From positions 1,562,428 to 1,626,427 of the forward strand of contig NZ_LT985361.1 in assembly GCF_900269665.1 (NCBI RefSeq): a stretch of DNA of 64,000 nucleotides, written 5' to 3'. Below, piece after piece: positions 1 to 8,732 of the stretch. The stretch comes from Nocardia suismassiliense (lineage in GTDB: Bacteria > Actinomycetota > Actinomycetes > Mycobacteriales > Mycobacteriaceae). The position numbers and the translations under genes are program-made. How positions within the stretch are numbered: position 1 is the stretch's first letter; each line of letters opens with the position of its first letter. The notes beneath the pieces are model-generated. The model did no database searches. It was given only the letters and a program-made list of their open reading frames with translations, and was not told where the DNA came from.

Positions 1-945
1 CGTCGCGGCCAGCGCCGCCGCCACCCCGCCGCGGCCGCGCCCGATGTCGTGCCGGTTCATCGCCTCGGTCAGCAGCACATAGGTGGCGGGATCGAAACGG
101 CTACAGAGCTTGTCGGCCTGGTGATCCAGGTAGCTCTGCACCGCGTACCGGCCGCCGCGCCACGGATCCTCGGCGCCCTGCGCGCTGTTCTCGAACCGGT
201 GGTCCAGCTCGTCCTCGGTGCGGTAGGTCAGCTGCGCGATGCGCCTGGCGATGCCCATGCCGGTCATCGGCGCGCGGTCGGTGTCGTGGTAATCGCCGCC
301 CTGCCAGTCCGGATCGGCCTTGATCGCCGCGATCTGGGTGGTCTGCGTGCCGATCTGGTCCGCAGTAGCCCGGGCGCCGACGGCCAGCACCAGCGCGGAG
401 CCGACCCGATCCGGCGCGCCGACCATCCACTCCAGCACCCGCATGCCGCCCATCGACCCGCCGACCACGGCGGCCAGCCGTGCGATGCCGAGCCGATCGA
501 GCAGCGCCGCCTCGGCGGCCACCTGGTCCCGGATGGAAATCTCCGGAAACCGAGAGCCCCAAGGCTTTCCGTCGGGCGCCAGCGTCGAGGGCCCGGTGCT
601 GCCCTTGCAGCCGCCGAGCACGTTCGTCGCGACGACACACCACTCGTCGGTGTCGAGCGGACAGCCGGGGCCGACCATCCCGTCCCACCAGCCGGGCAGC
701 GGATGAATGTCGTCCGGGTGCCCGACCACATGCGAGTCGCCGGTCAGCGCGTGCTCGACCAGCACCACGTTGTCCAGTGTGGGGGAGAGCTCACCCCAGC
801 GCTGCACGGCCAGATGCACCTGCGGAATGACCGCGCCGCTCTCCAGCCGGACGTCGCCGATGGGGATGATGCCGAGCCGCCCGTCCGGGGGCGGCAGGGC
901 CACCCCGGACGAACGGGCCACACTCGGTTCGGTACTCACCTTCAC
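1..945 (-). CDS. metX: homoserine O-acetyltransferase, 3' end cut by window edge
   Basis: Transfers an acetyl group from acetyl-CoA to homoserine, making the substrate of the MetY protein encoded just upstream. About 315 residues are visible of a protein usually near 375; it is an alpha/beta-hydrolase-fold acyltransferase. Visible signatures are the nucleophile elbow GGSMGGM (Ser about residue 162, counted from the second GTG) and the upstream block [14 protein letters not shown]. The catalytic Asp and His would lie beyond base 1. The first GTG (945-943) overlaps the metY stop as GTGA, pointing to translational coupling; a second in-frame GTG is at 939. A succinyl rather than acetyl donor cannot be excluded from this sequence, although acetyl is usual in this lineage. 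Confidence 0.93.
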   Translation of the reverse strand, partial: MKVSTEPSVARSSGVALPPPDGRLGIIPIGDVRLESGAVIPQVHLAVQRWGELSPTLDNVVLVEHALTGDSHVVGHPDDIHPLPGWWDGMVGPGCPLDTDEWCVVATNVLGGCKGSTGPSTLAPDGKPWGSRFPEISIRDQVAAEAALLDRLGIARLAAVVGGSMGGMRVLEWMVGAPDRVGSALVLAVGARATADQIGTQTTQIAAIKADPDWQGGDYHDTDRAPMTGMGIARRIAQLTYRTEDELDHRFENSAQGAEDPWRGGRYAVQSYLDHQADKLCSRFDPATYVLLTEAMNRHDIGRGRGGVAAALAAT

Positions 946-2279
946 GTCGCCGCCGCCGCGAAACCGGCGCGCAGATCGGTCAGGATGTCGTCGATCCCTT
1001 CGATCCCCACCGCCAAGCGGACCAGGCCCGGAGTGACCCCGGCGAGCAGTTGCTCGGCGGGCGTCAGCTGCGAATGTGTGGTCGACGCGGGGTGAATCAC
1101 GAGGGAGCGCACATCTCCGATGTTAGCCACATGGCTGTGCAGGACTAATCCGTCCACGAACTTCTTGCCCGCATCGACACCGCCGCGCAGTTCGAAGGCG
1201 ACGATCGCACCGGGGCCCTTGGGCGCCAGCTGCTTGCCGCGTTCGTACCAGGGCGAGGAGGGCAGACCGGCGTAGATGACCTTTTCGACGTCCGGGTGGG
1301 TGCTCAGGAATTCGGCCACCGCCTTGGCATTGGCGACGTGCCGTTCGATGCGCAGACTCAGCGTCTCGATGCCCTGGCTGATCAGGAACGCGTTGAACGG
1401 CGAGATCGCCGAGCCGAGGTCGCGCAGCAGTTGCACGCGGGCCTTGAGCGCGAACGCGGGCGCGCCGAGATCGGCGAACACCGCCCCGTGGTAGCTGGGG
1501 TCGGGGGTGGTGAAGCCGGGGAAACGCGGTTGACCCTGCGCGTCGGTCACCGTCCAGTCGAAGGTGCCGCCGTCGACGATCACACCCGCCACCGCGGCGC
1601 CGTGCCCGCCGAGGTACTTGGTCGCCGAGTGCACGACGATGTCGGCCCCGTGCGCCAGCGGCTGGATCAGGTAGGGCGTCGCCACCGTGTTGTCGACGAT
1701 CAGCGGCAGCCCGGCCTGGTGCGCGACGCCGGCGATACCGGGAAGGTCGAAGATGGCGCTGCTCGGGTTGGCGATGGTCTCGCCGTAGAACGCCTTGGTG
1801 TTCGGCCGGATCGCCGCGCGCCACTGGTCCAGGTCGTCGGGGTCCTCGACGAAGGACACCTCGATGCCGAGCTTGGGCAGCGAGTAGTGGAAGAGGTTGT
1901 AGGTGCCGCCGTAGAGGTGCGGGCTGGACACGATGTGGTCGCCGGCCGAGGCCAGGTTCAGGATGGCGAACGTCTCCGCGGCCTGTCCGGAGGCCAGCAG
2001 CAGTGCGGCGACACCGCCTTCGAGCGCGGCGACGCGCTGCTCCACCACGTCCTGGGTGGGGTTCATGATCCGGGTGTAGATGTTGCCCGGCTCGGCGAGC
2101 CCGAACAGCGCGGCGGCGTGCTCGGTATCGCGGAAGGCGTACGAGGTGGTCTGGTAGATGGGCAGGGCCCTGGCACCGGTGGTGCTGTCGGGGGCCTGTC
2201 CCGCGTGCACCTGTTTGGTCTCGAAAGACCACTGCGCGGTCGGGTCGACGTCGGCCGCGGGCACGGTGGAATCACTCAT
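942..2279 (-). CDS. metY: O-acetylhomoserine sulfhydrylase (aminocarboxypropyltransferase)
   Basis: PLP enzyme converting O-acetylhomoserine and sulfide to homocysteine, the direct-sulfhydrylation route to methionine. The protein has 445 residues, normal for the Cys/Met-metabolism PLP family. The Schiff-base lysine lies in [10 protein letters not shown] (Lys221), the PLP aspartate in VDNTVATP (Asp196), and YTRIMNPT is the usual subunit-contact motif. It is the first structural gene of metY-metX. A GGAG Shine-Dalgarno sequence lies 8 nt before the ATG and sits inside a small hairpin with arms CTTTG and CAAAG (2283-2295). The leader carries a SAM-IV riboswitch and a poly-Cys leader ORF, so expression probably responds to SAM and possibly to cysteine. 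Confidence 0.95.
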   Translation of the reverse strand: MSDSTVPAADVDPTAQWSFETKQVHAGQAPDSTTGARALPIYQTTSYAFRDTEHAAALFGLAEPGNIYTRIMNPTQDVVEQRVAALEGGVAALLLASGQAAETFAILNLASAGDHIVSSPHLYGGTYNLFHYSLPKLGIEVSFVEDPDDLDQWRAAIRPNTKAFYGETIANPSSAIFDLPGIAGVAHQAGLPLIVDNTVATPYLIQPLAHGADIVVHSATKYLGGHGAAVAGVIVDGGTFDWTVTDAQGQPRFPGFTTPDPSYHGAVFADLGAPAFALKARVQLLRDLGSAISPFNAFLISQGIETLSLRIERHVANAKAVAEFLSTHPDVEKVIYAGLPSSPWYERGKQLAPKGPGAIVAFELRGGVDAGKKFVDGLVLHSHVANIGDVRSLVIHPASTTHSQLTPAEQLLAGVTPGLVRLAVGIEGIDDILTDLRAGFAAAAT

Positions 2280-2322
2280 GAGCTTTGCTCCAAAGAAAAG
2301 GTTGTTCGCCAGAACTAACGGG

Positions 2323-2355
2323 TTATCGGGTCAACGGCGAAGGACAACAACACAT
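2323..2355 (-). CDS. poly-cysteine leader peptide (MCCCPSPLTR) in the metY leader
   Basis: A 10-codon ORF reading MCCCPSPLTR stop, with three consecutive TGT Cys codons (2352-2344). A near-perfect Shine-Dalgarno AGGAGG lies 8 nt before the ATG, stronger than that of metY itself. It sits between the SAM-IV aptamer and metY. Poly-Cys leader ORFs acting as cysteine-responsive attenuators are known in mycobacteria; that this one does the same is inference. The leader's own SD (2362-2369) could pair over 8 nt, with two G-U pairs, with 2296-2303, and the Cys codons could pair with AACAAC (2306-2301) next to the metY SD hairpin. Ribosome position on the Cys codons could therefore remodel the metY start region. 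Confidence 0.7.
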   Translation of the reverse strand: MCCCPSPLTR

Positions 2356-2371
2356 TTCGGGAACCTCCTGG

Positions 2372-2484
2372 AAAGCGCGCTTGCTCTCGACCTTCGAGAG
2401 CCCGGTCATCACCCGGAGCACCCCACCGCTGCTGGAGGGTTGCCGTCCAGCAAGCCGGGGCTTCGCGCTGGCACTCATGACCTG
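2372..2484 (-). promoter_or_regulatory. SAM-IV type S-adenosylmethionine riboswitch
   Basis: The transcript (minus strand) starts with GGTCATGAGTGCCAGCG and later has GGCTTGCTGG, GGCAACCCTCC, GGTGGGGTGC and GGGTGATGACC, the conserved blocks I know from the actinobacterial SAM-IV class. P1 is formed by GGTCAT (2482-2477) with ATGACC (2409-2404). A perfect 8-bp hairpin GCTCTCGA/TCGAGAGC (2401-2383) follows directly, as expected for the extra stem of this class, and GCGCG-containing segments in the aptamer and at 2380-2375 could form the pseudoknot. It sits in front of metY-metX, where SAM repression makes sense. I see no classical terminator, so control may be translational. Confidence 0.9.
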
Positions 2485-2489
2485 ACGGC

Positions 2490-2519
2490 ATCATAACCGG
2501 CGCCCGATCGGCGACCGAA
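2490..2519 (-). promoter_or_regulatory. putative sigma-A promoter of the metY leader
   Basis: On the minus strand TATGAT (2495-2490) is a good -10 hexamer, placed so that transcription would begin within a few bases of the riboswitch's first helix. A weak -35 TTCGGT (2519-2514) lies 18 bp upstream. Confidence 0.5.
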
Positions 2520-2533
2520 ATCCGGAGCCGAAC

Positions 2534-3259
2534 TCAGCGGGTCGCGCCGGGCCGCGCGGCGCCACACACCCGCGTGAACTCGTCGAAGGCGGTGGTGAAG
2601 GAGTCGCGGCCGGCCGCGGCCGCCGCCTGCGGATTGTCGTAGTCGAACATGCTCTCGCCGCACTCCATCGCGAGGTGGCCGATGAGCTGCCAGGCGCCGA
2701 GGATCAGCCGCACCGGCAGCGCGTCGGGGGTGCTGTCGAGTCGTTCGGCAACCACCGCGGCGATCGCGACGTTCTTGCTGTCGGCGTGCTCGAGGCTGCG
2801 CGCGCTGACCGCCGGGCTGCTGCGCATGATCCGCTGCATCTGCTGGAACTGCCGGAACGAGACCGGTCCCTCGGCGGACTCGCTCGCGGCGTGGTCGATC
2901 ACCTGCAGAAACGCCTCGCGGATCGACTCCAGCTCGTTGCCGGTGACGGGGAGGGTGCGCAGGGTCTCCGCGACGGTCTCGCCGAAGTCCTGGATCGGGC
3001 CGAGCACGATGTCCTCTTTGCTGTCGAAGTATCGGTTGATCGTGCGCGGCGAGACGTCGGCGGCGTTGGCGATCTGTTCGACCGTCGTCGCGTCGAATCC
3101 CTGTGCGTCGCAAAGCTCCAGCGCGACCTCGATGATGCGCAACCGGGTCTTCTGCTTCTTGCGCTCCCGCAGGCCGGGATAGGCATTCGGCCCTGAGTTG
3201 GCGGGGGGCTCCGCTGCGGTACGCGCGCTCGTCGGCGTCGGTGACTCGAGCATGTTCAC
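2534..3259 (-). CDS. TetR family transcriptional regulator
   Basis: Likely repressor of the divergent MFS gene. The N-terminal TetR helix-turn-helix spans about residues 30-80 (LRERKKQKTRLRIIE... to TINRYFDSKEDIV), followed by a helical ligand-binding region; 241 residues. Starts are GTG at 3259 or ATG at 3253. The 128-bp intergenic region to the MFS start holds a perfect palindrome, the expected operator. The gene is on the same strand as metY but its stop is separated from metY by the riboswitch and its own promoter, so it is probably not part of the methionine operon. Confidence 0.9.
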   Translation of the reverse strand: MNMLESPTPTSARTAAEPPANSGPNAYPGLRERKKQKTRLRIIEVALELCDAQGFDATTVEQIANAADVSPRTINRYFDSKEDIVLGPIQDFGETVAETLRTLPVTGNELESIREAFLQVIDHAASESAEGPVSFRQFQQMQRIMRSSPAVSARSLEHADSKNVAIAAVVAERLDSTPDALPVRLILGAWQLIGHLAMECGESMFDYDNPQAAAAAGRDSFTTAFDEFTRVCGAARPGATR

Positions 3260-3298
3260 ACCCTATCGCAACCTAGTGTTTTCGTGTCTTTAACCGCC

Positions 3299-3354
3299 AA
3301 ATGTCGGACTGCGACATTTTTCGCTTGACGCCAAATGTCGTCAGATGCCAGGAT
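3299..3354 (+). promoter_or_regulatory. TetR operator and promoter of the MFS gene
   Basis: Perfect inverted repeat AAATGTCG (3299-3306), 5-nt spacer, CGACATTT (3312-3319). A third copy of the half-site AAATGTCG is at 3333-3340, inside the spacer of a promoter with -35 TTGACG (3325-3330) and -10-like CAGGAT (3349-3354). Bound repressor would cover the promoter and also the start region of the tetR gene. Confidence 0.75.
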
Positions 3355-3387
3355 AGCCGGACAGTGTCCAAAGGTGAGGAGTCCACG

Positions 3388-4884
3388 GTGACCGAGACTG
3401 CGCAAGCGGTAGAAGTACCGGAAAAACAAGGCGGTTCCGCCCGCTGGTTCGCCCTCGCGGTGATCGCGTTGGCCCAGCTCATGGTGGTTCTCGACGCCAC
3501 CATCGTGACCATCTCGCTGCCGTTCGCGCAGCACGATCTCGGCATCAGCGACGGCAACAAGCAGTGGATGCTGACCGCTTACACGCTGATCTTCGGCGGC
3601 CTGCTGCTGCTCGGCGGCCGCCTGGCCGACTACCTGGGGCGACGCCGGATCTTCATCATCGGTCTGGTCGGTTTCGCCGCCGCGTCGGCACTTGCCGGTC
3701 TGGCGCAGAACGGCGCCGAGATGTTCGCCGGGCGTGCGCTGCAGGGTGCGTTCGCGGCCTTGCTCGCGCCCGCCGCGTTGTCGTTGCTGTCGGTGACGTT
3801 CACCGAACCTGGTGAGCGCGCAACGGCATTCGGCGTGTTCGCCGGTATCTCCGCCGGTGGCGCCGCGCTCGGTCTGATCGCGGGCGGCGCGCTCACCGAG
3901 TACGCCTCCTGGCGCTGGTGCCTGCTGGTGAACACCCCGATCGCGCTGCTCGCCCTGCTCGGCGCGCTGGCGTGGGTGGTCAAGGACGTGCCGACGCCCC
4001 GTACCGGCGGCTACGACGTGCCCGGCGCGGTCACCGTGACGCTCGGCCTCATCGCGATCGTGTACGGCTTCAGTCGCGCCGCCGACGACGGCTGGCTGGC
4101 GGGCAGCACCCTCGGCCTGCTCGTCGCCGGGACCGCGCTGCTGATCGCCTTCGTGGTGATCGAACGGCGCTCGGCCAATCCGCTGCTGCCGCTGCATATT
4201 CCGGGTGAGATCAACCGGGGCGGCGCGTTCCTCGCCGCGTTGCTCGTGCCGATCGCCATGTTCGCGATGTTCCTGTTCCTCAGCTACTACTTCCAGATCA
4301 CGCTGGGTTACTCGTCGCTGAAGGCGGGCTTCGCGTTCCTGCCCTTCCCGGCGGGCATCGCGATCTCCGCGGGCATCACCAGCGCGCTGCTGCCCAAGAT
4401 CGGGCCGCGGCCGCTGATGGTCGCGGGTGCCGTGCTCGGCGTGCTCGGTCTGGTGTGGCTGGCGCAGCTGGACTTCGGCGACAGCTTCGCGACGAGCGTG
4501 CTGCCCGCGCAGGTGCTGATCGCGCTCGGCATGGGTCCGCTGTTCGTCGGCATGCAGACGGTCGCGCTGCACCAAGTGGAGGAAGAGGATTCCGGCGTGG
4601 CCAGTGCGCTGCTGAACGCGGCGCAGCAGGTCGGTGGCGCGGTCGGCACGGCGCTGCTGACCACCATCTCGGTGCAGACGGCCAAGACCTACGCGGAGAA
4701 TCACCCGACGATCGACAATTTGGTCGCCCGCGCCTCGATCCACAGCTACGACGTGGCGTTCTACGTCGGTGCGGGTTTCTTCCTCGCCGCCGTGCCGGTG
4801 ATCGCGCTGATGATCCGGGACCGGCCGGAGAACCTGATCGAGGGTTCCGAGGAGGGTGCCCGCCCGGTGCACGTCGGAGTCTGA
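3388..4884 (+). CDS. MFS drug exporter, DHA2 (EmrB/QacA-like) type, 14 TM
   Basis: Proton-driven efflux protein of the inner membrane, 498 residues from the chosen start. GTG 3388 is preferred because GAGGAG lies 6 nt upstream; the ATG at 3301 is within the operator and GTG 3364 lacks a ribosome site. Family marks are MVVLDATIVTISLP in TM1 and GGRLADYLGRRR (motif A) after TM2. About fourteen hydrophobic segments are evident, ending in a short charged tail. The divergent TetR gene and its palindromic operator suggest induction by a substrate, which is not identifiable here. Confidence 0.9.
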   Translation: MTETAQAVEVPEKQGGSARWFALAVIALAQLMVVLDATIVTISLPFAQHDLGISDGNKQWMLTAYTLIFGGLLLLGGRLADYLGRRRIFIIGLVGFAAASALAGLAQNGAEMFAGRALQGAFAALLAPAALSLLSVTFTEPGERATAFGVFAGISAGGAALGLIAGGALTEYASWRWCLLVNTPIALLALLGALAWVVKDVPTPRTGGYDVPGAVTVTLGLIAIVYGFSRAADDGWLAGSTLGLLVAGTALLIAFVVIERRSANPLLPLHIPGEINRGGAFLAALLVPIAMFAMFLFLSYYFQITLGYSSLKAGFAFLPFPAGIAISAGITSALLPKIGPRPLMVAGAVLGVLGLVWLAQLDFGDSFATSVLPAQVLIALGMGPLFVGMQTVALHQVEEEDSGVASALLNAAQQVGGAVGTALLTTISVQTAKTYAENHPTIDNLVARASIHSYDVAFYVGAGFFLAAVPVIALMIRDRPENLIEGSEEGARPVHVGV

Positions 4885-5188
4885 TCGACGCGACCACCCC
4901 GCGGTCCGCGTGTCGCCTGCCCGGCGGTGCGCGGACCGCAGTCGTTCGGCGCGGCGACCTGCGAATTGCGCAATGACCTACCAGTCAGTAAGTTCGTGGG
5001 GTTTCTCACTCGGGGGGCTGCCCGCACACCACGATCATCGGCAGCAGTACGCTTGTCTTGTTTGCACCACACGTCTCGCGGACAACGCGGGGCATATACG
5101 TTGTCTGTTGGAACAGCTGGGGTCCGCTCACAAGCGTGTTCACCTGGCCGTGCAATGAGGGCACCATCCTAGGAGGACACGAAGATCC
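4885..5188. other. 304-bp intergenic region between MFS gene and icd
   Basis: No convincing gene. It contains the MFS terminator hairpin (4901-4939) and, at its right end, the strong icd ribosome site AGGAGG (5171-5176). The icd promoter must lie here, but I could not single out a confident -35/-10 pair. Confidence 0.6.
4901..4939 (+). terminator. hairpin terminator after the MFS gene
   Basis: Perfect 10-bp arms GCGGTCCGCG (4901-4910) and CGCGGACCGC (4930-4939), 16 nt after the stop codon, 19-nt loop, no U-tract. Confidence 0.6.
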
Positions 5189-6406
5189 ATGTCCAAAATC
5201 AAGGTTGAAGGTACCGTCGTCGAACTCGACGGCGACGAGATGACCCGGATCATCTGGCAGTTCATCAAGGACAAGCTGATCCATCCGTATCTCGATGTGA
5301 ATCTCGAGTACTACGACTTGGGCATCGAGTACCGGGACAAGACAGACGACCAGGTCACTGTCGACGCGGCCGAGGCGATCAAACGCCACGGGGTCGGCGT
5401 CAAGTGCGCGACCATCACCCCGGACGAGGCCCGCGTCAAGGAATTCGGCCTGAAGAAGATGTGGCGGTCGCCCAACGGCACCATCCGCAACATCCTCGGC
5501 GGCACCATCTTCCGCGCGCCGATCATCATCTCCAACGTGCCGCGCCTGGTGCCCGGCTGGACCAAGCCGATCATCATCGGCAGGCACGCGTTCGGCGACC
5601 AGTACCGCGCCACCGATTTCAAGGTGTACCAAGCGGGCACGGTCACCCTGACCTTCACGCCGGAGGACGGCAGCGAGCCGATCCAGCACGAGGTCGTGAA
5701 GATGCCCGAAGACGGCGGCGTCGTCATGGGTATGTACAACTTCAAGAACTCGATCATCGATTTCGCGCGGGCCTCGTTCAACTACGGCCTGCAGCAGAAC
5801 TACCCGGTGTATCTCTCGACGAAGAACACCATCCTCAAGGCCTACGACGGCATGTTCAAGGACACGTTCCAGGACGTGTTCGATGCCGAGTTCAAGACCC
5901 AGTTCGACGCGGCGGGCCTGACCTACGAGCACCGCCTCATCGACGACATGGTCGCCTCCTCCATGAAGTGGGAGGGCGGTTACGTCTGGGCCTGTAAGAA
6001 CTACGACGGTGACGTGCAGTCCGACACCGTGGCGCAGGGCTTCGGCTCGCTCGGCCTGATGACCTCGGTGCTGCTGACCCCGGACGGCAAGACCTGTGAG
6101 GCGGAGGCCGCACACGGCACCGTCACCCGGCACTACCGTCAGCACCAGCAGGGCAAGCCGACCTCGACCAACCCGATCGCGTCGATCTTCGCCTGGACGC
6201 GCGGGCTCGAGCACCGCGGCAAGCTCGACAACACCCCCGAGGTGATCGGCTTCGCGCAGACCCTCGAGGATGTCGTCATCAAGACCGTCGAAGGCGGCCA
6301 GATGACCAAGGACCTGGCCTCGCTCGTCGGCGGCGACCAGGGCTACCTGAGCACCGAGGAGTTCCTCGGCGCGCTCGACGCGAACCTGGCTCGCGCCCTG
6401 CGTTGA
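5189..6406 (+). CDS. icd: NADP-dependent isocitrate dehydrogenase, homodimeric type
   Basis: Oxidatively decarboxylates isocitrate to 2-oxoglutarate with NADP in the TCA cycle. At 405 residues it is the eukaryote-like homodimeric form. Substrate residues Ser94, Asn96, Arg100, Arg109 and Arg132 fall at the same numbers as I recall for human IDH1 ([28 protein letters not shown]). Further marks are [19 protein letters not shown] and the NADP loop [19 protein letters not shown] is 12 nt before the ATG. It is monocistronic, with its own terminator. Confidence 0.97.
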   Translation: MSKIKVEGTVVELDGDEMTRIIWQFIKDKLIHPYLDVNLEYYDLGIEYRDKTDDQVTVDAAEAIKRHGVGVKCATITPDEARVKEFGLKKMWRSPNGTIRNILGGTIFRAPIIISNVPRLVPGWTKPIIIGRHAFGDQYRATDFKVYQAGTVTLTFTPEDGSEPIQHEVVKMPEDGGVVMGMYNFKNSIIDFARASFNYGLQQNYPVYLSTKNTILKAYDGMFKDTFQDVFDAEFKTQFDAAGLTYEHRLIDDMVASSMKWEGGYVWACKNYDGDVQSDTVAQGFGSLGLMTSVLLTPDGKTCEAEAAHGTVTRHYRQHQQGKPTSTNPIASIFAWTRGLEHRGKLDNTPEVIGFAQTLEDVVIKTVEGGQMTKDLASLVGGDQGYLSTEEFLGALDANLARALR

Positions 6407-6502
6407 GTCGGTGAACACACCCGGCGCTGGAACTGATCCGGCGCCGGGGGATGAGCTCCTCCCGCCCAGGCCAAGACGGTTGGGCACGCTGTTCTGAATG
6501 AC

Positions 6503-6542
6503 GGGCACCCGCACCACTCGGTGGTACGGGTGCCCGGATTGT
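6503..6542. terminator. bidirectional terminator between icd and the oxidoreductase gene
   Basis: GGGCACCCG (6503-6511) pairs with CGGGTGCCC (6527-6535); after one C/A mismatch ACCAC and GTGGT extend the stem to a TCG loop. ATTGTTT follows on the plus strand and AAACAAT precedes it. It lies between convergent genes. Confidence 0.75.
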
Positions 6543-6544
6543 TT

Positions 6545-7426
6545 CTAGGTGCGGGCGGGACTGTTGAGCAGTAGCGGAACTACTCGCGTCAGGCTGTCTG
6601 CGCCGATGCCGTGCTCGACGCCCGCGTCGAACAACCGCAGCAGCGGATCGAGCAGGTCGGTGGGTACGTCCGCGTCGCGGTTCGCGTCCAGCAGCATGCG
6701 CAGAATGAATTGATGCTCTTCGACGCCGGCCATGATCGGCGGGAATTCACCGTTATCGATCTGGGCCGCGAGTGCGGGCAAGGTATCGATCACCGAACGC
6801 AACCATGGCACCAGCAGCGAACCGGTGGGTTCCGCCGTGTCCCGGTGCGCGCCGCGCAGCATGGCGGCCGCTTGGAAGAAGCCACCGAACAGGCCGTACA
6901 TGCCTGCCAGCACGGCTAAGTCGTGCACGCCGGCCAGCCCGACGTCCGTCCCCAGATGCTTCGCCGTGCCCAGCTCGGCGATCACCACCTGCTGGTCGGC
7001 CTCGGGTGAGCCGCTGTAGATGATCGTCGAGTCCGGCGTGCCCATCGTCTCCGGCATGCCGAGGATCGAACCGTCCAGGAAGCGCCCGCCTCGGTCGGCG
7101 ATCCAGGCTTCGAGGTCGCGTGCCTCGGCCGGGCGTCCAGTCGAAAGATTCACTACGGTGCGGCCTGCGATTGCTTCCGGTGCGGTGTGCAGGAGGGTGG
7201 CCGCGATCGCGGTCTCGGGCACCGAGATGACGATCAGTTCCCCGGCCTGCAGCGCCTCGGCGAGCGAACCCGCCCGGATCGCGCCGAGTGCATCCAGGTG
7301 CGGCGCCCGATCGGGACTGCGATTCCACACCGTGACGGGGTGGCCGTTGCGCAGAAAGACCTGGGCGATCGCCGCGCCCATGCGGCCGAGACCGAGCACA
7401 GTCAACGGTGTGTGGTCGCTGGTCAT
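6545..7426 (-). CDS. NAD(P)-binding oxidoreductase, imine reductase-like
   Basis: Two-domain 6-phosphogluconate/3-hydroxyisobutyrate dehydrogenase superfamily protein of 293 residues. The N-terminal Rossmann motif is GLGRMG (about residues 12-17), followed by TVWNRSP with the Arg typical of NADPH binding. The segments VVNLSTGRPAEARDLEAW, FLDGSILGMPETMG and TIIYSG follow the pattern of imine reductases rather than of true phosphogluconate dehydrogenases. The ATG at 7426 has GGAGG 4 nt upstream; the frame extends further upstream but without support. It is divergent from an AraC-type regulator with which it shares a palindrome. Substrate unknown. Confidence 0.8.
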   Translation of the reverse strand: MTSDHTPLTVLGLGRMGAAIAQVFLRNGHPVTVWNRSPDRAPHLDALGAIRAGSLAEALQAGELIVISVPETAIAATLLHTAPEAIAGRTVVNLSTGRPAEARDLEAWIADRGGRFLDGSILGMPETMGTPDSTIIYSGSPEADQQVVIAELGTAKHLGTDVGLAGVHDLAVLAGMYGLFGGFFQAAAMLRGAHRDTAEPTGSLLVPWLRSVIDTLPALAAQIDNGEFPPIMAGVEEHQFILRMLLDANRDADVPTDLLDPLLRLFDAGVEHGIGADSLTRVVPLLLNSPART

Positions 7427-7507
7427 GATTCCTCCGTCGATGTCGTACGTGCTGATGAAGTGGGCGCCCGCAGAACAGTTTTCAAGCTGGAGCCGCCGAG
7501 GTGTGAG

Positions 7508-7542
7508 TGGCAGGACTGACCTCGACCGAACGTTTCCTGCCA
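7508..7542. promoter_or_regulatory. inverted repeat between divergent oxidoreductase and AraC genes
   Basis: Perfect 8-bp arms TGGCAGGA (7508-7515) and TCCTGCCA (7535-7542) with a 19-nt spacer, ending 13 nt before the regulator ATG. The length fits a two-site AraC-family target, for autoregulation and control of the divergent gene. Confidence 0.5.
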
Positions 7543-7555
7543 TAAGCTGGCGGCC

Positions 7556-8554
7556 ATGACCGGTCATGTCGTCGCCATCGCCGTCACGCCCGGGGCGCTG
7601 CATCCGTGGGACCTCTACGAGCTCGGCGTGATCGCCGCGATCTTCGGCACCCCGCACCCCGACCTTGCCGACCCCTGGTACGAACTGCGGGTGTGCTCGG
7701 TGCTGCCCGCCGCGGCCGAGTCGGCGATCGGCGGCGGCGCCTACCTGCGAGCCGAGTACGGCCCGGACGAACTGCTGCGCGCCGACACCGTGTTCGTGCC
7801 CTCCATCGCCTACGACTGCGTCACCGGTGACCGCCCGGTGCCCCCGGAACTACTCGACGGGCTCCGCGCGGCGCATCGCGGGGGAGCGCGCATGGTCGCC
7901 CTGTGCAACGGCATGTTCGCGCTGGCCGCGGCGGGCCTGCTGGACGGGCGTCGGGTCACCGCGCACTGGGAGCACGCACCGATCCTGGCCCGCCGTCATC
8001 CCGCCGTCCAGGTCGACGGCACGGCGCTCTACGTCGATGACGGCGACATCCTCACCAGCGGGGGAATGACCGCAGCCGTGGATCTTTCGCTGCACCTGGT
8101 GCGGCGCGACTTCGGCGCCGCCGTCGCCAACCGGCTGGCCCGGCGCTTGGTGACCCCGCCGCGGCGATCGGGCGACCAGGCGCAGTTCGTGGATCTGTCC
8201 GTGCAGGCCCGCGCCGAGGCCGACCTCGGTCCGGCGCTCGAATGGGCCGTCGCCCACCTCGACCAGCCGCTCACCGTCGAAGCGCTCGCGGCCCGCGCCA
8301 CCATGAGTCCGCGCACCTTTCACAGGCGCATGCGGCAGTCCATCGGGGTCACGCCGAAGCAGTGGTTGCTGACCCAGCGGCTGGCTCGTGCGCAGACGCT
8401 GTTGGAGTCCACTGACTTCGGCATCGAGCGGATCGGCCGGCTGTGCGGTTTCGGCACCGCCGCGAATCTGCGCCGCCACTTCGCGTCGGTCGTGGGTGTC
8501 ACCCCTGCCGAGTACCGGCGCACCTTCGAGCAGCGAGAGGCACCTGCCGCCTGA
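7556..8554 (+). CDS. GlxA/FtrA-like AraC family regulator with DJ-1/PfpI domain
   Basis: 332 residues in two parts. Residues about 4-190 form a DJ-1/PfpI-like sensor domain with a nucleophile-elbow-like Cys (ALCNGM, Cys117) and GGMTAAVDLSLHLV. Residues about 238-325 form the two-helix-turn-helix AraC DNA-binding domain (EALAARATMSPRTFHRRMRQ, GFGTAANLRRHF, TPAEYRRTF). Such proteins usually activate neighbouring catabolic or stress genes on sensing small molecules. The natural target here is the divergent imine-reductase-like gene. ATG chosen at the first in-frame Met; no clear ribosome site. Confidence 0.87.
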   Translation: MTGHVVAIAVTPGALHPWDLYELGVIAAIFGTPHPDLADPWYELRVCSVLPAAAESAIGGGAYLRAEYGPDELLRADTVFVPSIAYDCVTGDRPVPPELLDGLRAAHRGGARMVALCNGMFALAAAGLLDGRRVTAHWEHAPILARRHPAVQVDGTALYVDDGDILTSGGMTAAVDLSLHLVRRDFGAAVANRLARRLVTPPRRSGDQAQFVDLSVQARAEADLGPALEWAVAHLDQPLTVEALAARATMSPRTFHRRMRQSIGVTPKQWLLTQRLARAQTLLESTDFGIERIGRLCGFGTAANLRRHFASVVGVTPAEYRRTFEQREAPAA

Positions 8555-8732
8555 GCCGAATGGCTCGCCGGCGTAAGCGAATCCGATGAGGCTGCCCACA
8601 TCCGGCCGGTCGGCTACCGGAGCCTCGGCGGGTACGGCATTGTTTCCGAATGGTATTTGCCAGGTCGTGCCACGATAGGTGTCCCTATTGCGCGGTTTTA
8701 CATTCTGACCTGCACGTTTTCTTTACGCCGAC

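Noticed and set aside
3301..3387. ATG at 3301 as the start of the MFS gene
   Set aside because: It lies inside the operator palindrome and upstream of the promoter's -10; GTG 3388 has GAGGAG at proper spacing.
3256..4872. Long open frame of 538 codons antisense to the MFS exporter gene
   Set aside because: Composition is Arg/Gln/Glu/His-rich nonsense typical of high-GC antisense frames; the opposite strand has a clear 14-TM exporter.
5006..6517. 503-codon open frame antisense to icd
   Set aside because: icd is unmistakable on the other strand; the antisense product has low-complexity Val/Asp/His/Arg composition.
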